DNA from: Rhinopithecus roxellana
Lineage: Eukaryota; Chordata; Mammalia; Primates; Cercopithecidae
Direction of reading: 5' to 3'
Assembly: GCF_007565055.1 (NCBI RefSeq)
Contig: NC_044559.1
Span: 99,284,759-99,348,758, forward strand
DNA: 64,000 nt
Below the pieces are notes generated by a model that saw only the letters and a list, made by a program, of their open reading frames with translations, ran no database searches and was not told where the DNA came from. Positions 22,021 through 32,742 of the stretch are shown in pieces. The number at the start of each line of letters is the position of its first letter. The first letter of the stretch is position 1. Made by a program: the position numbers and the translations under genes.

Positions 22021-22990
22021 TGCCGGGCACTTAAGCTACTGTTCTCTCAACCACTGTGTGCTGGGAGTGGGGGGTCTAAAACCAGCTGTAACCAAGTGTC
22101 TATGTACTGGAATTGGTCTGTGTTCCCAGGCTTACAGGTTACCTTGTGCTATACCTTTGAAACAAGGGACCTGTCCAGGCTTCCTTCTACTGGCCAGCCT
22201 ACCTCTAATGCTGGCCAGTCTATCTTACAAAAAGTTTTAAGTTTTCCTGGTGTCATAGTACTCCATAGTCTCCCTTAAATTCTTTTTTTTTTGAAAATTT
22301 TCAACATAGTTCCTAGTAGGGTGGGCTTATTTGTGCCTGACCCATGCTTCTTTGAGACAAAACACCATGCTTGCACCACACGCACACCACAAAACAAAGA
22401 ACGGGTAAAAAGGGCACACACACACTTTTGCAGTTTGCATCAAACCAAAATCGAAACCAAAATCAGAGTATCCAGAAATCCAAGCCAGGTCAAAACCAAA
22501 ACCAAATTATCAAGCAATCCAAATCAAAAACAAAAACCAAAGTGCCAGTACAGGCACACTATGGGTGATTAGGCCATGCTTCCACTCAAATGGAGTAGGC
22601 AAGTTCCCAAGACCAATCCTGTCAAGCAATTCAAACCAGGTCAAAACCAAAACCAAAACCAAAATTGAAGTGCCGATAAAGGCACACCATGGGTGATCAG
22701 GCTACACCTCCACTCAAACCGAGTGGGCAAGTTTCAAAGACTAGTCTTACCAAGTTTTAGATGTCCAGACTCCAAGTGCCCGTTCCTTCCTGGTGTTCAG
22801 TCACTGTGTTGATCCTCCACGGGGGCCTGCCACACACTGCTCTGGCAAGGCGTGCTACCAGGGCAAATGCCTACCCAGGAGCTCTCTCAGGATCTGCATC
22901 GCTGGGCTGGTTGGAGTCCCCTGCGGGATGTTCCACAGGGCAGGCTTAAGCCACCTAAGGAGCTGCCTCAACCATCCACCATTCACCTCG
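22020..22990 (-). other. Proviral leader
   Basis: Noncoding sequence between primer site and first viral relic. It contains a 128-bp tandem duplication (22,541-22,755) and runs of 'aaccaaaaccaa' (plus strand). I see no gag ATG or matrix-like ORF. Confidence 0.6.
22541..22755 (-). repeat. Tandem duplication in proviral leader
   Basis: The block from 'agtgcc' at 22,541 recurs at 22,669 (period 128 bp). Both copies contain 'gtgat(t/c)aggc' and 'ccactcaaa' and end in a similar 'aagactagtc/aagaccaatc' piece. They differ at several positions, so the duplication is old, and it may be a family trait. Confidence 0.8.
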
Positions 22991-22991
22991 C

Positions 22992-23009
22992 TTCCCAGTC
23001 AGGGCACCA
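22992..23009 (-). promoter_or_regulatory. Candidate tRNA primer binding site
   Basis: Minus-strand TGGTGCCCTGACTGGGAA begins five bases after the 5' LTR. It starts with the universal TGG and looks closest to a histidine-type tRNA 3' end, with about three mismatches from memory. The tRNA identity is tentative. Confidence 0.6.
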
Positions 23010-23014
23010 AGAAA

Positions 23015-23478
23015 TGTAGCAGGACGAGCCACAGACAAAACTCCTCAGGCACCAAGTTAAAGAAGGAAGGGGTTTATTCAGCCGGGGGCATCAGCAAGAC
23101 TTCTGTCTCAAGAGCCGAGCTCCCCGAGTGAGCAATTCCTGTCCCTCTTAAGGGCTCACAACTCTAAGGGGGTCCACGTGAGAGGGTCGTGATCGATTGA
23201 GCAAGCAGTGGGTACGTGACTGGGGGCTGCATGCACCAGTAATCAGATCGTAACAAAACAAGATAGGGATTTTCACAGTGCATTTCTATACAATGTGTGT
23301 AATCTATAGATAACATAACCGATTAGGTCAGGGGTCGATCTTTAACTACCAGGCCCAGGGTGTGGTGCCGGGCTGTCTGCTTGTGGATTTCATTTTTGCC
23401 TTTCAGTTTTTACATTTTCTTTCTTTGGAGGCAGAAATTGGGCATATGACAATATGACGGGCGGTCTCCTCCCTTACA
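23015..23478 (-). repeat. 5' LTR of the provirus
   Basis: About 464 bp with TG...CA ends in viral sense, starting TGTAAGGG and ending CTGCTACA. AATAAA is on the minus strand at 23,073-23,078. By hand alignment, about 40 substitutions separate it from the 3' LTR. Confidence 0.9.
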
Positions 23479-24190
23479 GCTACCCCAAAAGATTAAAGGG
23501 ATTAGTACTTGCTACTCACTCAAGGCCAGGAACAGTGTCTACCTCTGCCTACCAGAGTAGAAAAACTCATAATTTCTGGGACAACCAAAAGAGTAACCAG
23601 GAGGGTCTTGCCTCAGACATGGGGAATAATTAGCTCTAGACTAAACACAGCTCTGCTTCTATTTGTTCTATCACAAATCATAAAAGCAGGACTGGAAAGG
23701 ATCAGAATGTTTCCAAGGAGCTTAATCTGCACCTCAGAACAAAGTTCAGATATATTTATAGCAATACAAAAGGATCTGGCCCCCAACAAGGTAAAAGTAA
23801 AGGCTGATGCAGTAAAAATACTGCATGCAAAGAAACAGAAATTAGAGGCATGCAAAGAAACAGAAAAATACAACCAATAATGAAGAGAAAAATCAACTAA
23901 GAAGGAAGATGAACTGATACAGATGTCAGAATTAGCAGATAATGATATTTAAACATTCATTTTTACTGTCTCTATACATTCAAAAAGTTAAAACCTTGTA
24001 TATCAAATCTCATAGTATACAGCAAGGGACATTTTAGATGTTAATACTTATATTAGGAAAGCCAAGATACTAAATTTAATGTGTAGGAGGAAAGAGATAA
24101 TACAAATAGAGGCAGAAATTAATGAAATATAAAATTATAGATACAATGGAGAACGTTAACAAAGGCAAACATTGGTTCTTCCAAAATAAT
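23479..24190 (+). mobile_element. Old L1-type element, right part
   Basis: Resumes the ancient L1/HAL1-like sequence interrupted at 15,405. It holds a 123-codon ORF (23,509-23,880) with no recognised domain, which I take as chance or L1 debris. Confidence 0.4.
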
Positions 24191-24192
24191 CA

Positions 24193-24365
24193 GGCCAGGT
24201 GTGGTGGCATGTGTCTGTAATCCCAGCTACTCAAGAGGCTGAGACATGAAATCACTTGAACCTGGGGGCAGAGGTTGCAGTGAACCAAGATAGTGCCACT
24301 GCACTCTAGCCTGGGCAACAGAGCTAGACTCTGTCTCAAAAAACAACAATAAGAAAAAACAAACA
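24193..24365 (+). repeat. Partial Alu
   Basis: Starts like an Alu 5' end, then jumps to right-arm sequence ('cctgggggcagaggttgcag') and an A-rich tail, so the middle is deleted. Confidence 0.85.
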
Positions 24366-24553
24366 AAGATAACCTGTTGGCAAGATTGTACTAGAAAAAG
24401 GAGAAAAGTCACAAATAAATAGTATCATGAATTAAAACAATGTATAGACCTGCTGGAGATATAAAATGTAATAAGAGAATTCTATTATCACCGATATACC
24501 AACAATTTGAAAAATTGTACCCAATGGAAAAATTTCTTGAAAAATATAACTTA
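24366..24553 (+). mobile_element. L1 ORF2 fragment (tentative)
   Basis: Contains 'taccaacaatttgaaaaatt' and an 'atggaaaaatttcttgaaa' phrase resembling L1 ORF2. It is the target of the young AluY that follows. Confidence 0.4.
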
Positions 24554-24837
24554 GGCCGGGCGCGGTGGCTCAAGCCTGTAATCCCAGCACTTTGGGAGGC
24601 CGAGACGGGTGGATCACGAGGTCAGGAGTTCGAGACCATCCTGGCTAACATGGTGAAACCCCGTCTCTACTAAAAATACAAAAATCTAGCCGGGTGAGGT
24701 GGCGGGCGCCTGTAGTCCCAGCTACTCAGGAGGCTGAGGCAGGAGAATGGCGTAAACCCGGGAGGCGGAGCTTGCAGTGAGCTGAGATCCGGCCACTGCA
24801 CTCCAGCCTGGGCGACAGAGCAAGACTCCGTCTCAAC

Positions 24838-24869
<32 letters not shown>

Positions 24870-24870
24870 A
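24554..24870 (+). repeat. AluY, young, Old World monkey type
   Basis: Near-consensus AluY with 'ggcgtaaacccgggaggcgg' and 'gctgagatccggccactg', and a long A-rich tail. The duplication gaaaaatataactta flanks it exactly (24,539-24,553 and 24,871-24,885). Confidence 0.95.
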
Positions 24871-25129
24871 GAAAAATATAACTTAATAACCAAATATTGG
24901 CACAATATCCACTTCCAAGCTCATTCACTAGCAGAACTAGTTCATTGCTGGCTCTTGGAAGGAGACTAGTTTCTCATCCAAAGGCCACTCCAACGATGGC
25001 CCAAGTGTTCTCATGGCATAGTGGCTAGAGGGAGAAGAATTAAGATCCACCTCATGAGTGGAAGAGTGTTAAAGAATTTATGCACACAACTATAAAGTGG
25101 AAAAAATGTATATTTAAAAATTTTATTTT

Positions 25130-25418
25130 ATTTGAGACAGTGTCTCGCTTTGTCATCCAAGATAGAGTGCAGTGGCACGATCATGGTTCATTGCAGTCTC
25201 AAACTCCTGAGCTCAAGCAATCCTCCCACTTCGGCCTCTCAAGTAGCTGGGACTACAGGCACATACCACCACACCCAGCTAATTTGTTTGTATTTTTTGT
25301 AGAGATAGGGCTTAATGATGTTGCCCAGGCTGGTTTCAAACTTCTGGGCTCAAGTGATCTGCCCTTCTTGATCTTCCAAAATGCTGGGATTACAGGTGTG
25401 AGCCACCATGTCCAGCCT
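25130..25418 (-). repeat. Alu (J-like), antisense
   Basis: Antisense dimeric Alu from 'tttgagacagtgtctcgctt' to 'accatgtccagcc'. Divergent, old. Confidence 0.9.
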
Positions 25419-25439
25419 AAAATGAAAAGATTTAATTAA

Positions 25440-25965
25440 AAGTTACAATTAAGTGAAGTGGGCCACCTGAATCATGTCCCTCTCGACAGAATACAATGTG
25501 AAATGCACGACTTCGCTATTAAGTATCCTTACCAAAAATGCATAACCTGAACTTAATCAAATGTACCAGACCAATATACAATACAGAAAATATTGTATGC
25601 AATACAGGGATATTGAAACAAGTTAAATGACCCCAAGAAGAAATTATCAGATAAATGTACCACGTGGGAACCGTTTTGGAATAACCAGCTTAATTATATT
25701 CTCACAAAACCCAAAACAGAAGATGGAAAACTATTAAAATAGAATTAGAGATATAATAAACAGATTCTAAAAGACTTTTTGGAAAATTATGGATATTTGA
25801 AAGTGGATAATAGAGAGTATTATGGAATTAGTGTTACTTTCCTTAGGTTTTGATAGTGGTGTTTGGTTATATAGGAAAACATCATTCTCAAGAAATGCAA
25901 GTGAGTCATTTGAGGAAGCCATGATGTCTGTAATTTACTTCAAAATGGTTCAGGAAGTGGGAATA
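25440..25965. other. Old dispersed repeat, class unsure
   Basis: The end ('gatgtctgtaatttacttcaa', then 'atggttcagga') resembles an ancient L1 3' end. The purine tract follows it. No gene is seen. Confidence 0.3.
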
Positions 25966-26160
25966 GAGAAAAGAAGAAGATGAGAGCAAAGAAAGACAAA
26001 GAGAAGGTGAAGAAGGAGGAGGAGGAAGAGGAAGGAAGAAGAATGACAGAAGAGAGAAGAGAAAAGAGAGGAGAGGAGAGGAGAGAGGGGAGAGGAGAGG
26101 AGGGGAGAGGAGAGGAGAGGAGAGGAGAGAAGAGAAGAGAAGAGAAGAGAAGAGAAGAAA
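25965..26160 (+). repeat. Polypurine (GA-rich) tract
   Basis: About 195 bp of nearly pure A/G with GAGGA and AGAGA units. The Glu/Arg-rich and Ser/Leu-rich ORFs on the two strands are artefacts of it. Confidence 0.95.
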
Positions 26161-26990
26161 AATCAAATTTGGTCAAATGATAATTGGGGAATCTAGGGTA
26201 AGGGTGTATGAGTTTTATTGCTACTACTCTCAACTATTTTCAGGTTTAAAAAATTTTAAATAAAATTCGAGGGGACTTCTTAAGACTCTACATTCTTAAA
26301 ACTATACACATAAGACAAAACTAAATAAAAAGGTAAGCAAAGGAATGATGATTCAAGATGACAGCAGTTACCTGAGGTTTGGGCAGTGGTCAAATGAGAT
26401 GATGCAAAGAGGAGCACACACACATAAATTATTGTTCCGTATCCAGTTTTAATGTTGGCTTAGGGTTTCATGGGTGTTTATTACATTATTTCTATAAATT
26501 AATAATTATATAAATAAGGATGCCTGTAAATGCACCAATAGTGACAATGTGTCATGAACCAAGGATTACATTAGTCCACTTCTGTGTTCTTACGTCACCC
26601 CCTGCCTACTCCCACAAAAGCAGTGAAAATAAACAACTATGTATCTTAAGTGGAAAATTCTAGTGATTAGCCTGTACCTATAGCTATGCAAGAATGACTT
26701 CTAAAGTGTCTCATCCATTTCATCTGAAGCTAATGATTGTGATGTTCCAAGAATAATGAACAACTATTTTAAATACTCTACTATTAACCAATGATTCAAC
26801 CTTCTCTAATCACTTTCTTATTTAAAGAAAATGACACACTTCTACTGTGATTTAGGGAGATATTGGTGAGAATGTAATTATCATTCAGACACAACAGTAT
26901 AAGAGGACAAAATATGTTATTTCTAAATATCAAAATTAATATTAATAATATTTCAAGTAATTTATCATCTGAATAGAGTGCCATGTATTT
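26161..26990. other. Intergenic, no gene seen
   Basis: AT-rich, likely old L1 debris in the first part. No splice-site-flanked coding segment is recognised. Confidence 0.4.
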
Positions 26991-27009
26991 GTTTTATGGC
27001 ACATAAGTG

Positions 27010-27265
27010 GAACATTGCGGGCAGGTAGAGAAGCTCGGCTTTGAAGTCAGGAAAAATCCTGGGTTCAAGTGTTCATTCTGCCCCTTGCTAGCCATCTGGC
27101 ACTGCACAAATTATCTAAACTCTTGAGATGTCAGTTTCCTCATCTGAAGCTGGCTCTGCACCAGCAGAATTGTTGCATCTTTAAAGATAGTCGATTTAAA
27201 GTACTTAGAATAGTACCTGGCACAATTCTAAATATCATAAAAGATGGTTATTATTACCATCTTGA
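27010..27265 (+). repeat. MIR SINE
   Basis: Recognisable MIR: 'gctttgaagtcaggaaaaat', 'cctgggttcaagtg', 'gtcagtttcctcatctgaag' and 'tagaatagtacctggcac'. Confidence 0.75.
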
Positions 27266-27304
27266 AACATTTAACTGATTTCTTTTTCTATCTACGTACC
27301 TACC

Positions 27305-27350
27305 TACACACAGAAACACACACACACACATATACACACGCACACATCCT
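27305..27350 (+). repeat. (CA)n microsatellite, interrupted
   Basis: Short CA-rich stretch with TA and G interruptions. Confidence 0.85.
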
Positions 27351-27641
27351 ACTTACTGACAAAATTACACTATTATCAGAAGCTTAAATAACAAAACAAA
27401 TTTAGTAAGTACATGTTGCTCTAAAAATGTAAGGAATGTAACACTCCTTAAGACTCTCTTCCCTTTTCATTAGGAAAATTAGAGTACTTTTCATTAGGTG
27501 ATTTCTAAGGTTCCAACAACTCTAACATTTTATTATTCTATAATTCTATGCGTACTGCCTTTGAGAGTGTTTAGAAGCCATTAGAATGAAGATGAATTTA
27601 GTTTTAGTTTGGAGTTTTGTTATGTTTTTGTTGTTGTTGTT

Positions 27642-27921
27642 TGGAGACAGAGTCTCACTCTCTCGCCCAGGCTGGAGTGCAATGGTGCAATCTCAGCTCA
27701 CTGCAACCTCCACCTCCGGTGTTCAAGCAATTTTCCTACCTCAATCTCCTGAGTAGCTGGGATTACAGGTGCCCGCCACGACACCTGGCTAATTTCTACA
27801 CTTTTTGTAGAGTTGGGATTTCACCATGTTGGCCGTGCTAGTCTTGAACTCCTGGCCTCAAGCCGCCTGCCTTGGCCTCCCAAAGTGCTGGGATTACAGG
27901 CATGAGCCACCACACCCGGCC
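27642..27921 (-). repeat. Alu, antisense
   Basis: Antisense Alu from 'ggagacagagtctcactctc' to 'ccaccacacccggcc', preceded by (GTT)n. Confidence 0.92.
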
Positions 27922-28221
27922 TGTTATATTTTTAAAGATGGAAGAGGATGTTCAACTTCAGCGTTTTCATGACTGAACAAGTTTACGAAGCTTCTACTTC
28001 CTGCAGGAGGACACACCCATTTAAAATTTGGTAATACATTGTACTTCTGGTATATGGACAAATTCCATTTCAGAATTCTGTTTGCTCTGCTGGCCTCTTT
28101 GCACTCCTTTCCTTAAGCTATTGAGGAAGGTACTTAATAAATCTTTTTAAATACTATAGCTTACCCCAGAGATATTTCATTGTAGATATAATAACAGATG
28201 CATTCTAGGAGTCTCAGTTCC

Positions 28222-28260
28222 TTCCTCCATCCCTCCCTTCCTTCCTTCCTTTGCTTCCTT
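28222..28260 (+). repeat. (TTCC)n-like simple repeat
   Basis: Pyrimidine-rich 'ccctcccttccttccttcc' tract directly before an Alu. Confidence 0.85.
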
Positions 28261-28273
28261 TTAACAATATAAA

Positions 28274-28541
28274 GTGGTCGGGTATGGTGGCTCACCCCTG
28301 TAATCCCAGCACTTTGGGAGGCCAGATCACGAGGTCAAGAGATCAAGACCATCCTGGCCAACATGGTGAAACCCCGTCTCTACGAAAAATACAAAATTTA
28401 GCCAGGCATGGTGGCACACACCTGTACTCCCAGCTGCTTGGGAGGCTGAGGCAGGAGAACTGCTTGAATCCGGGAGGCGGAGGTTGCAGTGAGCCGAGAT
28501 CACGCCACCGCACTCCAACCTGCCAATAAAAGGAGACTTTG

Positions 28542-28572
<31 letters not shown>
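28274..28572 (+). repeat. Alu with small internal deletion
   Basis: Sense Alu, missing some bases after 'gcactttgggaggcc', ending in a poly(A) of about 30. Confidence 0.92.
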
Positions 28573-28750
28573 TGAAGTAATCAAAGAGAGTTACTCAGAT
28601 TAAAGTGTTAATATATCATAGTGATCTTTGGACTGAAAAGTTGTAAGGTGTTAACTAAGTGACAACGTCTTGAAATTGTAAGTAAAATATTATTGACAGT
28701 ATATTAACCTTTTTGTGTGTGGTCATTATAAAAATAACATAAAACTAGTT

Positions 28751-28818
28751 AGAAGAAGTGTTTTTAAATGATGACACATCCCATAGAAGAAGTGTTTTTA
28801 AATGATGACACATCCCAT
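28751..28818 (+). repeat. Perfect 34-bp tandem duplication
   Basis: Two identical adjacent copies (28,751-28,784 and 28,785-28,818) beginning 'agaagaagtg' and ending 'cacatcccat'. No difference between copies, so it is recent. Confidence 0.97.
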
Positions 28819-29690
28819 AACACTAAGTGAACAATTCTGTATCTACTTATTTTAGTATAAGTTCTTGCTTTTATAAACTTGCTATCACAGTATGTATGTC
28901 TGTGTATGTGGTATTTGATTAAGAAAAGTACCCTAATTTTCCTGTTTAACCATTTCCCTATTAGAGTCTAGGTTGCCTCTAAATTTTTGTTAATTTAGAA
29001 AATGCTATAATGAACTTTTTCAAGTATGAGGTTTTATTCATATAGAATTATTTCCTCATGATAAATTAACAGTAAATACAAGTTGAAAAACAAAACAATA
29101 TATGCATTATAGATCTTTATTGCTTATTACTTTCCAAAAGTATATGTGTATGTGTGTGTGCTAAAATATAGCAATGTATACAATATAGCAGTATCTATTT
29201 TAGGATATTATCTGTAGATGAGTATACCAAAGAAATGCCTTCTCAACTTAAATTACTTAACTAAGAGCGCACACCAGAATTAATTTTTACCAATCTTTTT
29301 TTAAATATAATCAACAAGATATTTGGATGTAATTTTCAGCATTCAATTTAAAAGAAGGTTTTCAGTTCAATGTCATAATGAGACATCGGTTATTGTAAAA
29401 AGGCTAAAGACCATCCAGTTTTCTGATTTTGTCAATCCAGTTTTATTGTCTTCTAAAAATTGATACCTTGAACTTACTAAACTGTCTAGAGCTATAACCC
29501 ACTAAATGTACTTGTCATATTTTTCTTAGCCATGGAGTAACTAAATTAAACTTTCAACCAATATAAAATATAGACAAGAAAATAGTTGGCCTGTAGCAGG
29601 TAGGGAAAAATAGGAGCCTATTTTACCAATTTGTCTCTACTACCCTCTAGTGGAATCACAGTCATAATATCCTTATGGCATAGCCTCCGG
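28819..29690. other. AT-rich intergenic stretch
   Basis: No exon or clear repeat. Part (28,860-29,080) has the look of an ancient L1 end, unconfirmed. Confidence 0.35.
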
Positions 29691-29693
29691 ATT

Positions 29694-29694
<1 letters not shown>

Positions 29695-29728
<34 letters not shown>
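29695..29728 (+). repeat. (CA)n microsatellite
   Basis: About 17 uninterrupted CA units, likely polymorphic. Confidence 0.97.
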
Positions 29729-29730
<2 letters not shown>

Positions 29731-29829
29731 TTTATTGATTTTAGCTTTATAGAGTTGGTCCCAGACTTAGATGTTATGAACTCCTAGAGAGAATTGTCTT
29801 TTAAATGGCATTCTTGCTCCTCTCTCTTC

Positions 29830-30500
29830 CCACACTAATCTTTTCTGAAAGTACTGTCAGATTAATCTGTATAAAGGGAAAATGTGATTCTATCATGTCC
29901 CTGCTCAATCAAACAAAAAGAACCTTCCATTCTTTCCATTGGATTGCTTGAAGTGCTGCTGGTAAACTCCCCATGGTGGTTTCCAGAGCTCTTCACAATG
30001 TGAATCCAACTCTCCTTCCATTCCTCTAAGCCCTTCACCCCCTGTACCCACCCTACCCTCCAGACAAATCCCACTTCTGGATGTTCTCTCACCCCTCCCC
30101 ATGTTTCCCTCTTTCTGCCTAGAATGCCACCCACCTGGTCGTCTGCACCCCACTGACTTCCTTCTTCCATCTCTACTTGCCAAAGTTGTGCTTATCTTTC
30201 AATAATTATTTCATATGCACTCTATTCAACTGTAACAAGCTCCTTTCATCAGTCCCAAGCAAGCCAGGTGCCTTTAAGACACTGCATAGGCACTGTTGCA
30301 TATGCTATTCCCCTTACATGGATGTTTAATCCAGTCCCACTCTCCCTCATTCCCATTTAAAAGGATAGCATCGTCTTTCCTTCCAAACCCACTGCAGGGA
30401 TCACATCATTAATGAAGCTTATCTGCCTTCCCAAGAGTTATTTTCCTTTCTCCTGTGACCCCATACCAATGTATGCAACTTTCTGTTCCAGTACCTACTA
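29830..30500 (+). mobile_element. LINE L2 fragments
   Basis: C/T-rich sequence with the L2 look: 'gattctatcatgtccctgctc', 'cctctttctgcctagaatg' and 'cagggatcacatcatt'. Diverged. The minus-strand ORFs at 29,862-30,183 are shadows. Confidence 0.45.
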
Positions 30501-30539
30501 CATGAGCTATTTTTGTAAGAATAAATAGTAATCAACAAG

Positions 30540-30770
30540 ATTAAGAAAAAGAAATCATGTGTGAAGAGCTTACCTCAGGCTAAGCACTGAGCTAAGTAAA
30601 TGTTATATGGATAACTCATTTTATGATCAAAGCATTACAACTGGGTACTATTATTATCAACACTTGAGTGGAGAAGGCACAGAGAAATGAAATTATTGCC
30701 CAGAGTCACAGATGAGGTAAGGCAGGAGCCAGGAGTTAAAAAGATTTGAGTCCAGGTGGTCTCTAGATCT
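30540..30770 (-). repeat. MIR SINE, antisense
   Basis: Antisense MIR: 'taagcactgagctaagtaaa', 'aggcacagagaaatgaaat' and 'cccagagtcacagatgag'. Confidence 0.6.
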
Positions 30771-30774
30771 GAGC

Positions 30775-32400
30775 TTTGAGCCACCATGACGGCATACCCA
30801 TTTTAGAAGGGCCCTTTGTCATGATAGCACAGCCAACATGCCTTTTGAGTCTCTGGTTTAGGGATTGGCTGTAGAAAGAAAATATGATTCCAGGGTTAAG
30901 AAGAAGTTTTGGTTTTGTCTTGTTTAAGAACAAGTTGATTTTTCTCTTTAAATTATTTTTTTGTGTGTATGTCTCCCCACCTAGATTCTGAAGCATGGAA
31001 GGGCCACCTTGTATCTTAATCTTGTTTCTGTAGCCATTATTTAAGCTACTGCTTGCGGTATAGGAAAGGCTCTAATAATGTTATCAAATGTTGTTGATAC
31101 AGCAGATGAAAACTTTTCCTTTTTGTCCCATCTGGATGTGACCTCTTTTCTTTGTATCCCCACTGCACTTGGTTCAAAAACCCAGCTCAGGGAAGATAAT
31201 CAGGGTGAAGGAAGTATAATCATTTGTTGCACTATTTCTTATCTCGGCTCCTTCTCTCAACCTCCAAAGTCTCACAAATCACCACTAAAGAATTTACTCA
31301 TGTAACCAAACACCACCTGTTCCCCAATAACCTATGGAAATTAAAAAAAAAAAAATTAAAAAGAACCGGTAGTCTAGTTCATCTTTGTATCTTTAATGGT
31401 CCTCAGATAATTCCAGGCAAACAGAAGACACTCCGTATTTGGTGAGTGGAACTGACATAGTTTGGAACTTTTGTATAGTGCCATGTGTTGTACTTCAGCA
31501 GCACATCCCTGCTATAAAATGATGCACAGCACAGAGCCACCTAAGGGATGTTCATAAGGAGGTCCTCAGGCACTACCACACTCTGAAGTGCTTGTCTCAT
31601 TTTTGAGGAAAGAATACATTATGTTCCAGATCATTTTAGCATTAAGAGAAATGTCATTGTAGCTTTGCTCTTTGAAATTTGTTAATTATAGTAAACATTT
31701 AAAATGAACTAGAGTATTTCATGATGTTAAATCTTCGGGCCTGTTTCATTTCAGATGACAGAATAGTGAGTTAAATTAGAACTTCATTTGTTTAACACCA
31801 TTAGAAAATGAACTTTTATATGAATTCCTTAACTTGCTGATTACAGATCTAATCATAATCCTTTGTTTAGGCAAAGGCAAAATCAATTGCCTTTGTTCAG
31901 GCAAAGGCAAAATCAATTGCCTTTGTTCGGTGGGATGACTTTATAAAGATAAAAACTTAAAGAACCACTTCTCACTCTGCATTTTTAGTCCTGGAAGAAA
32001 GGCCTATCTTAGGCATAAGTAGTATTGTGATAAAGTTTAAGGGACATCAGGAATCCATAAAAAATATAAAAAATACCTAAGCAATTCAACTACAATGACT
32101 GCCCTGATCATTTCTCTCAGCTTCAACTATATATAAAATTGTCCACAGGTTTCAGAGTTAGATGGACCATGATTCTAATGAAGCTTAAGTGTCCCTCTCA
32201 TGGCTCTGAGAGGGACACTTAGCAACATGCTCATGTAGTCATGTTTTTGTAAAATGTATACAGTAAGATATTTTAACTGCAATTTATTAAGGCTTCTTTT
32301 GTTTCCACTTCAATTCTCTATCAGTTACATTTCCCCACCTCTTCAATGGCATTGAGTGACTATGAACATTTTTGGGGTTCAGCCCAGGGGAAGCTGAGTT
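30775..32400. other. Intergenic, no gene seen
   Basis: Contains a 30-bp tandem duplication with hairpin potential (31,861-31,930) and a perfect 15-bp inverted repeat (32,186-32,221). No exon is recognised. Confidence 0.4.
31861..31930 (+). repeat. 30-bp tandem duplication with palindromic core
   Basis: Units at 31,861-31,890 and 31,891-31,920 differ at one base; a third begins at 31,921. Each unit pairs CAAAGGCAA with the TTGCCTTTG of the next across a 6-base loop. Confidence 0.93.
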
Positions 32401-32407
32401 GAGGATA

Positions 32408-32742
32408 CATTGCTGTGACCTAAATGTTTATGTCCCCTCAAAATTCATAGTTGAACTTCTCATCCTCAAGGTAATGATATTGGGAGGGAGTTCTTTGGGA
32501 AGTGATTAGCTCATGAGAAGGGACCCTAAAAGAGGCCTGAGAGAGAGCCCTTGCCCCCTCTACCATGTAAGGTTTGAGTGAAAAGAGCTGTCTATGCAAA
32601 ATAGGCTCTCACTATACACTGGACCTACCAGAGCCCTGATCTTGGACTTCCCAGCCTCCAGAACTGTGAGAAATAAATTTCTGTTGTATATAGCAACCCA
32701 GTCTATGGCATTTTGTTACAGCAGCCCAAGTGGACTAAGACA
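32408..32742 (+). mobile_element. MaLR LTR (MST/MLT1 type), sense
   Basis: Reads 'cctaaatgtttatgtcccct', 'gatattgggagggag', 'ccatgtaaggtttgagtg', 'cagcctccagaactgtgag' and 'gcccaagtggactaagac', the standard MaLR LTR layout including the AATAAA signal near its end. Confidence 0.8.

Larger units (their letters stand above)
15913..23478 (-). mobile_element. Class I endogenous retrovirus, mosaic and defective
   Basis: A provirus of about 7.6 kb on the minus strand, bounded by two related LTRs with a tRNA primer site next to the 5' LTR and a purine tract next to the 3' LTR. Its second env resembles ERV3/HERV-I-type gammaretroviral env. Viral order: leader, integrase C-terminus, env fragment 1, RT/RNase H fragment, env 2. 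Gag, protease and most of RT and integrase are missing. Every coding relic carries stops or frameshifts, so no product is expected. The likely nearest consensus is an LTR10/HERVIP10-type element, but I could not compare. Flanks are an MLT2-type LTR (left) and old L1-type sequence (right). Confidence 0.85.

Noticed and set aside
21781..22278. 165-codon plus-strand ORF rich in Ser and Leu
   Set aside because: It translates a TC-rich simple tract in the provirus; low complexity, no family resemblance.
23509..23880. 123-codon ORF rich in Lys and Gln
   Set aside because: Lies in old L1-type sequence; no recognisable domain and no splice context.
25940..26233. Ser/Leu-rich and Glu/Arg-rich ORFs
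   Set aside because: Products of the polypurine tract on either strand.
29862..30183. Two overlapping minus-strand ORFs of 92-102 codons
   Set aside because: Antisense to L2-like sequence; frames overlap and neither shows a domain.
28751..31930. CRISPR-like direct repeats
   Set aside because: The repeats are adjacent with no spacers, in a primate genome. They are simple tandem duplications.
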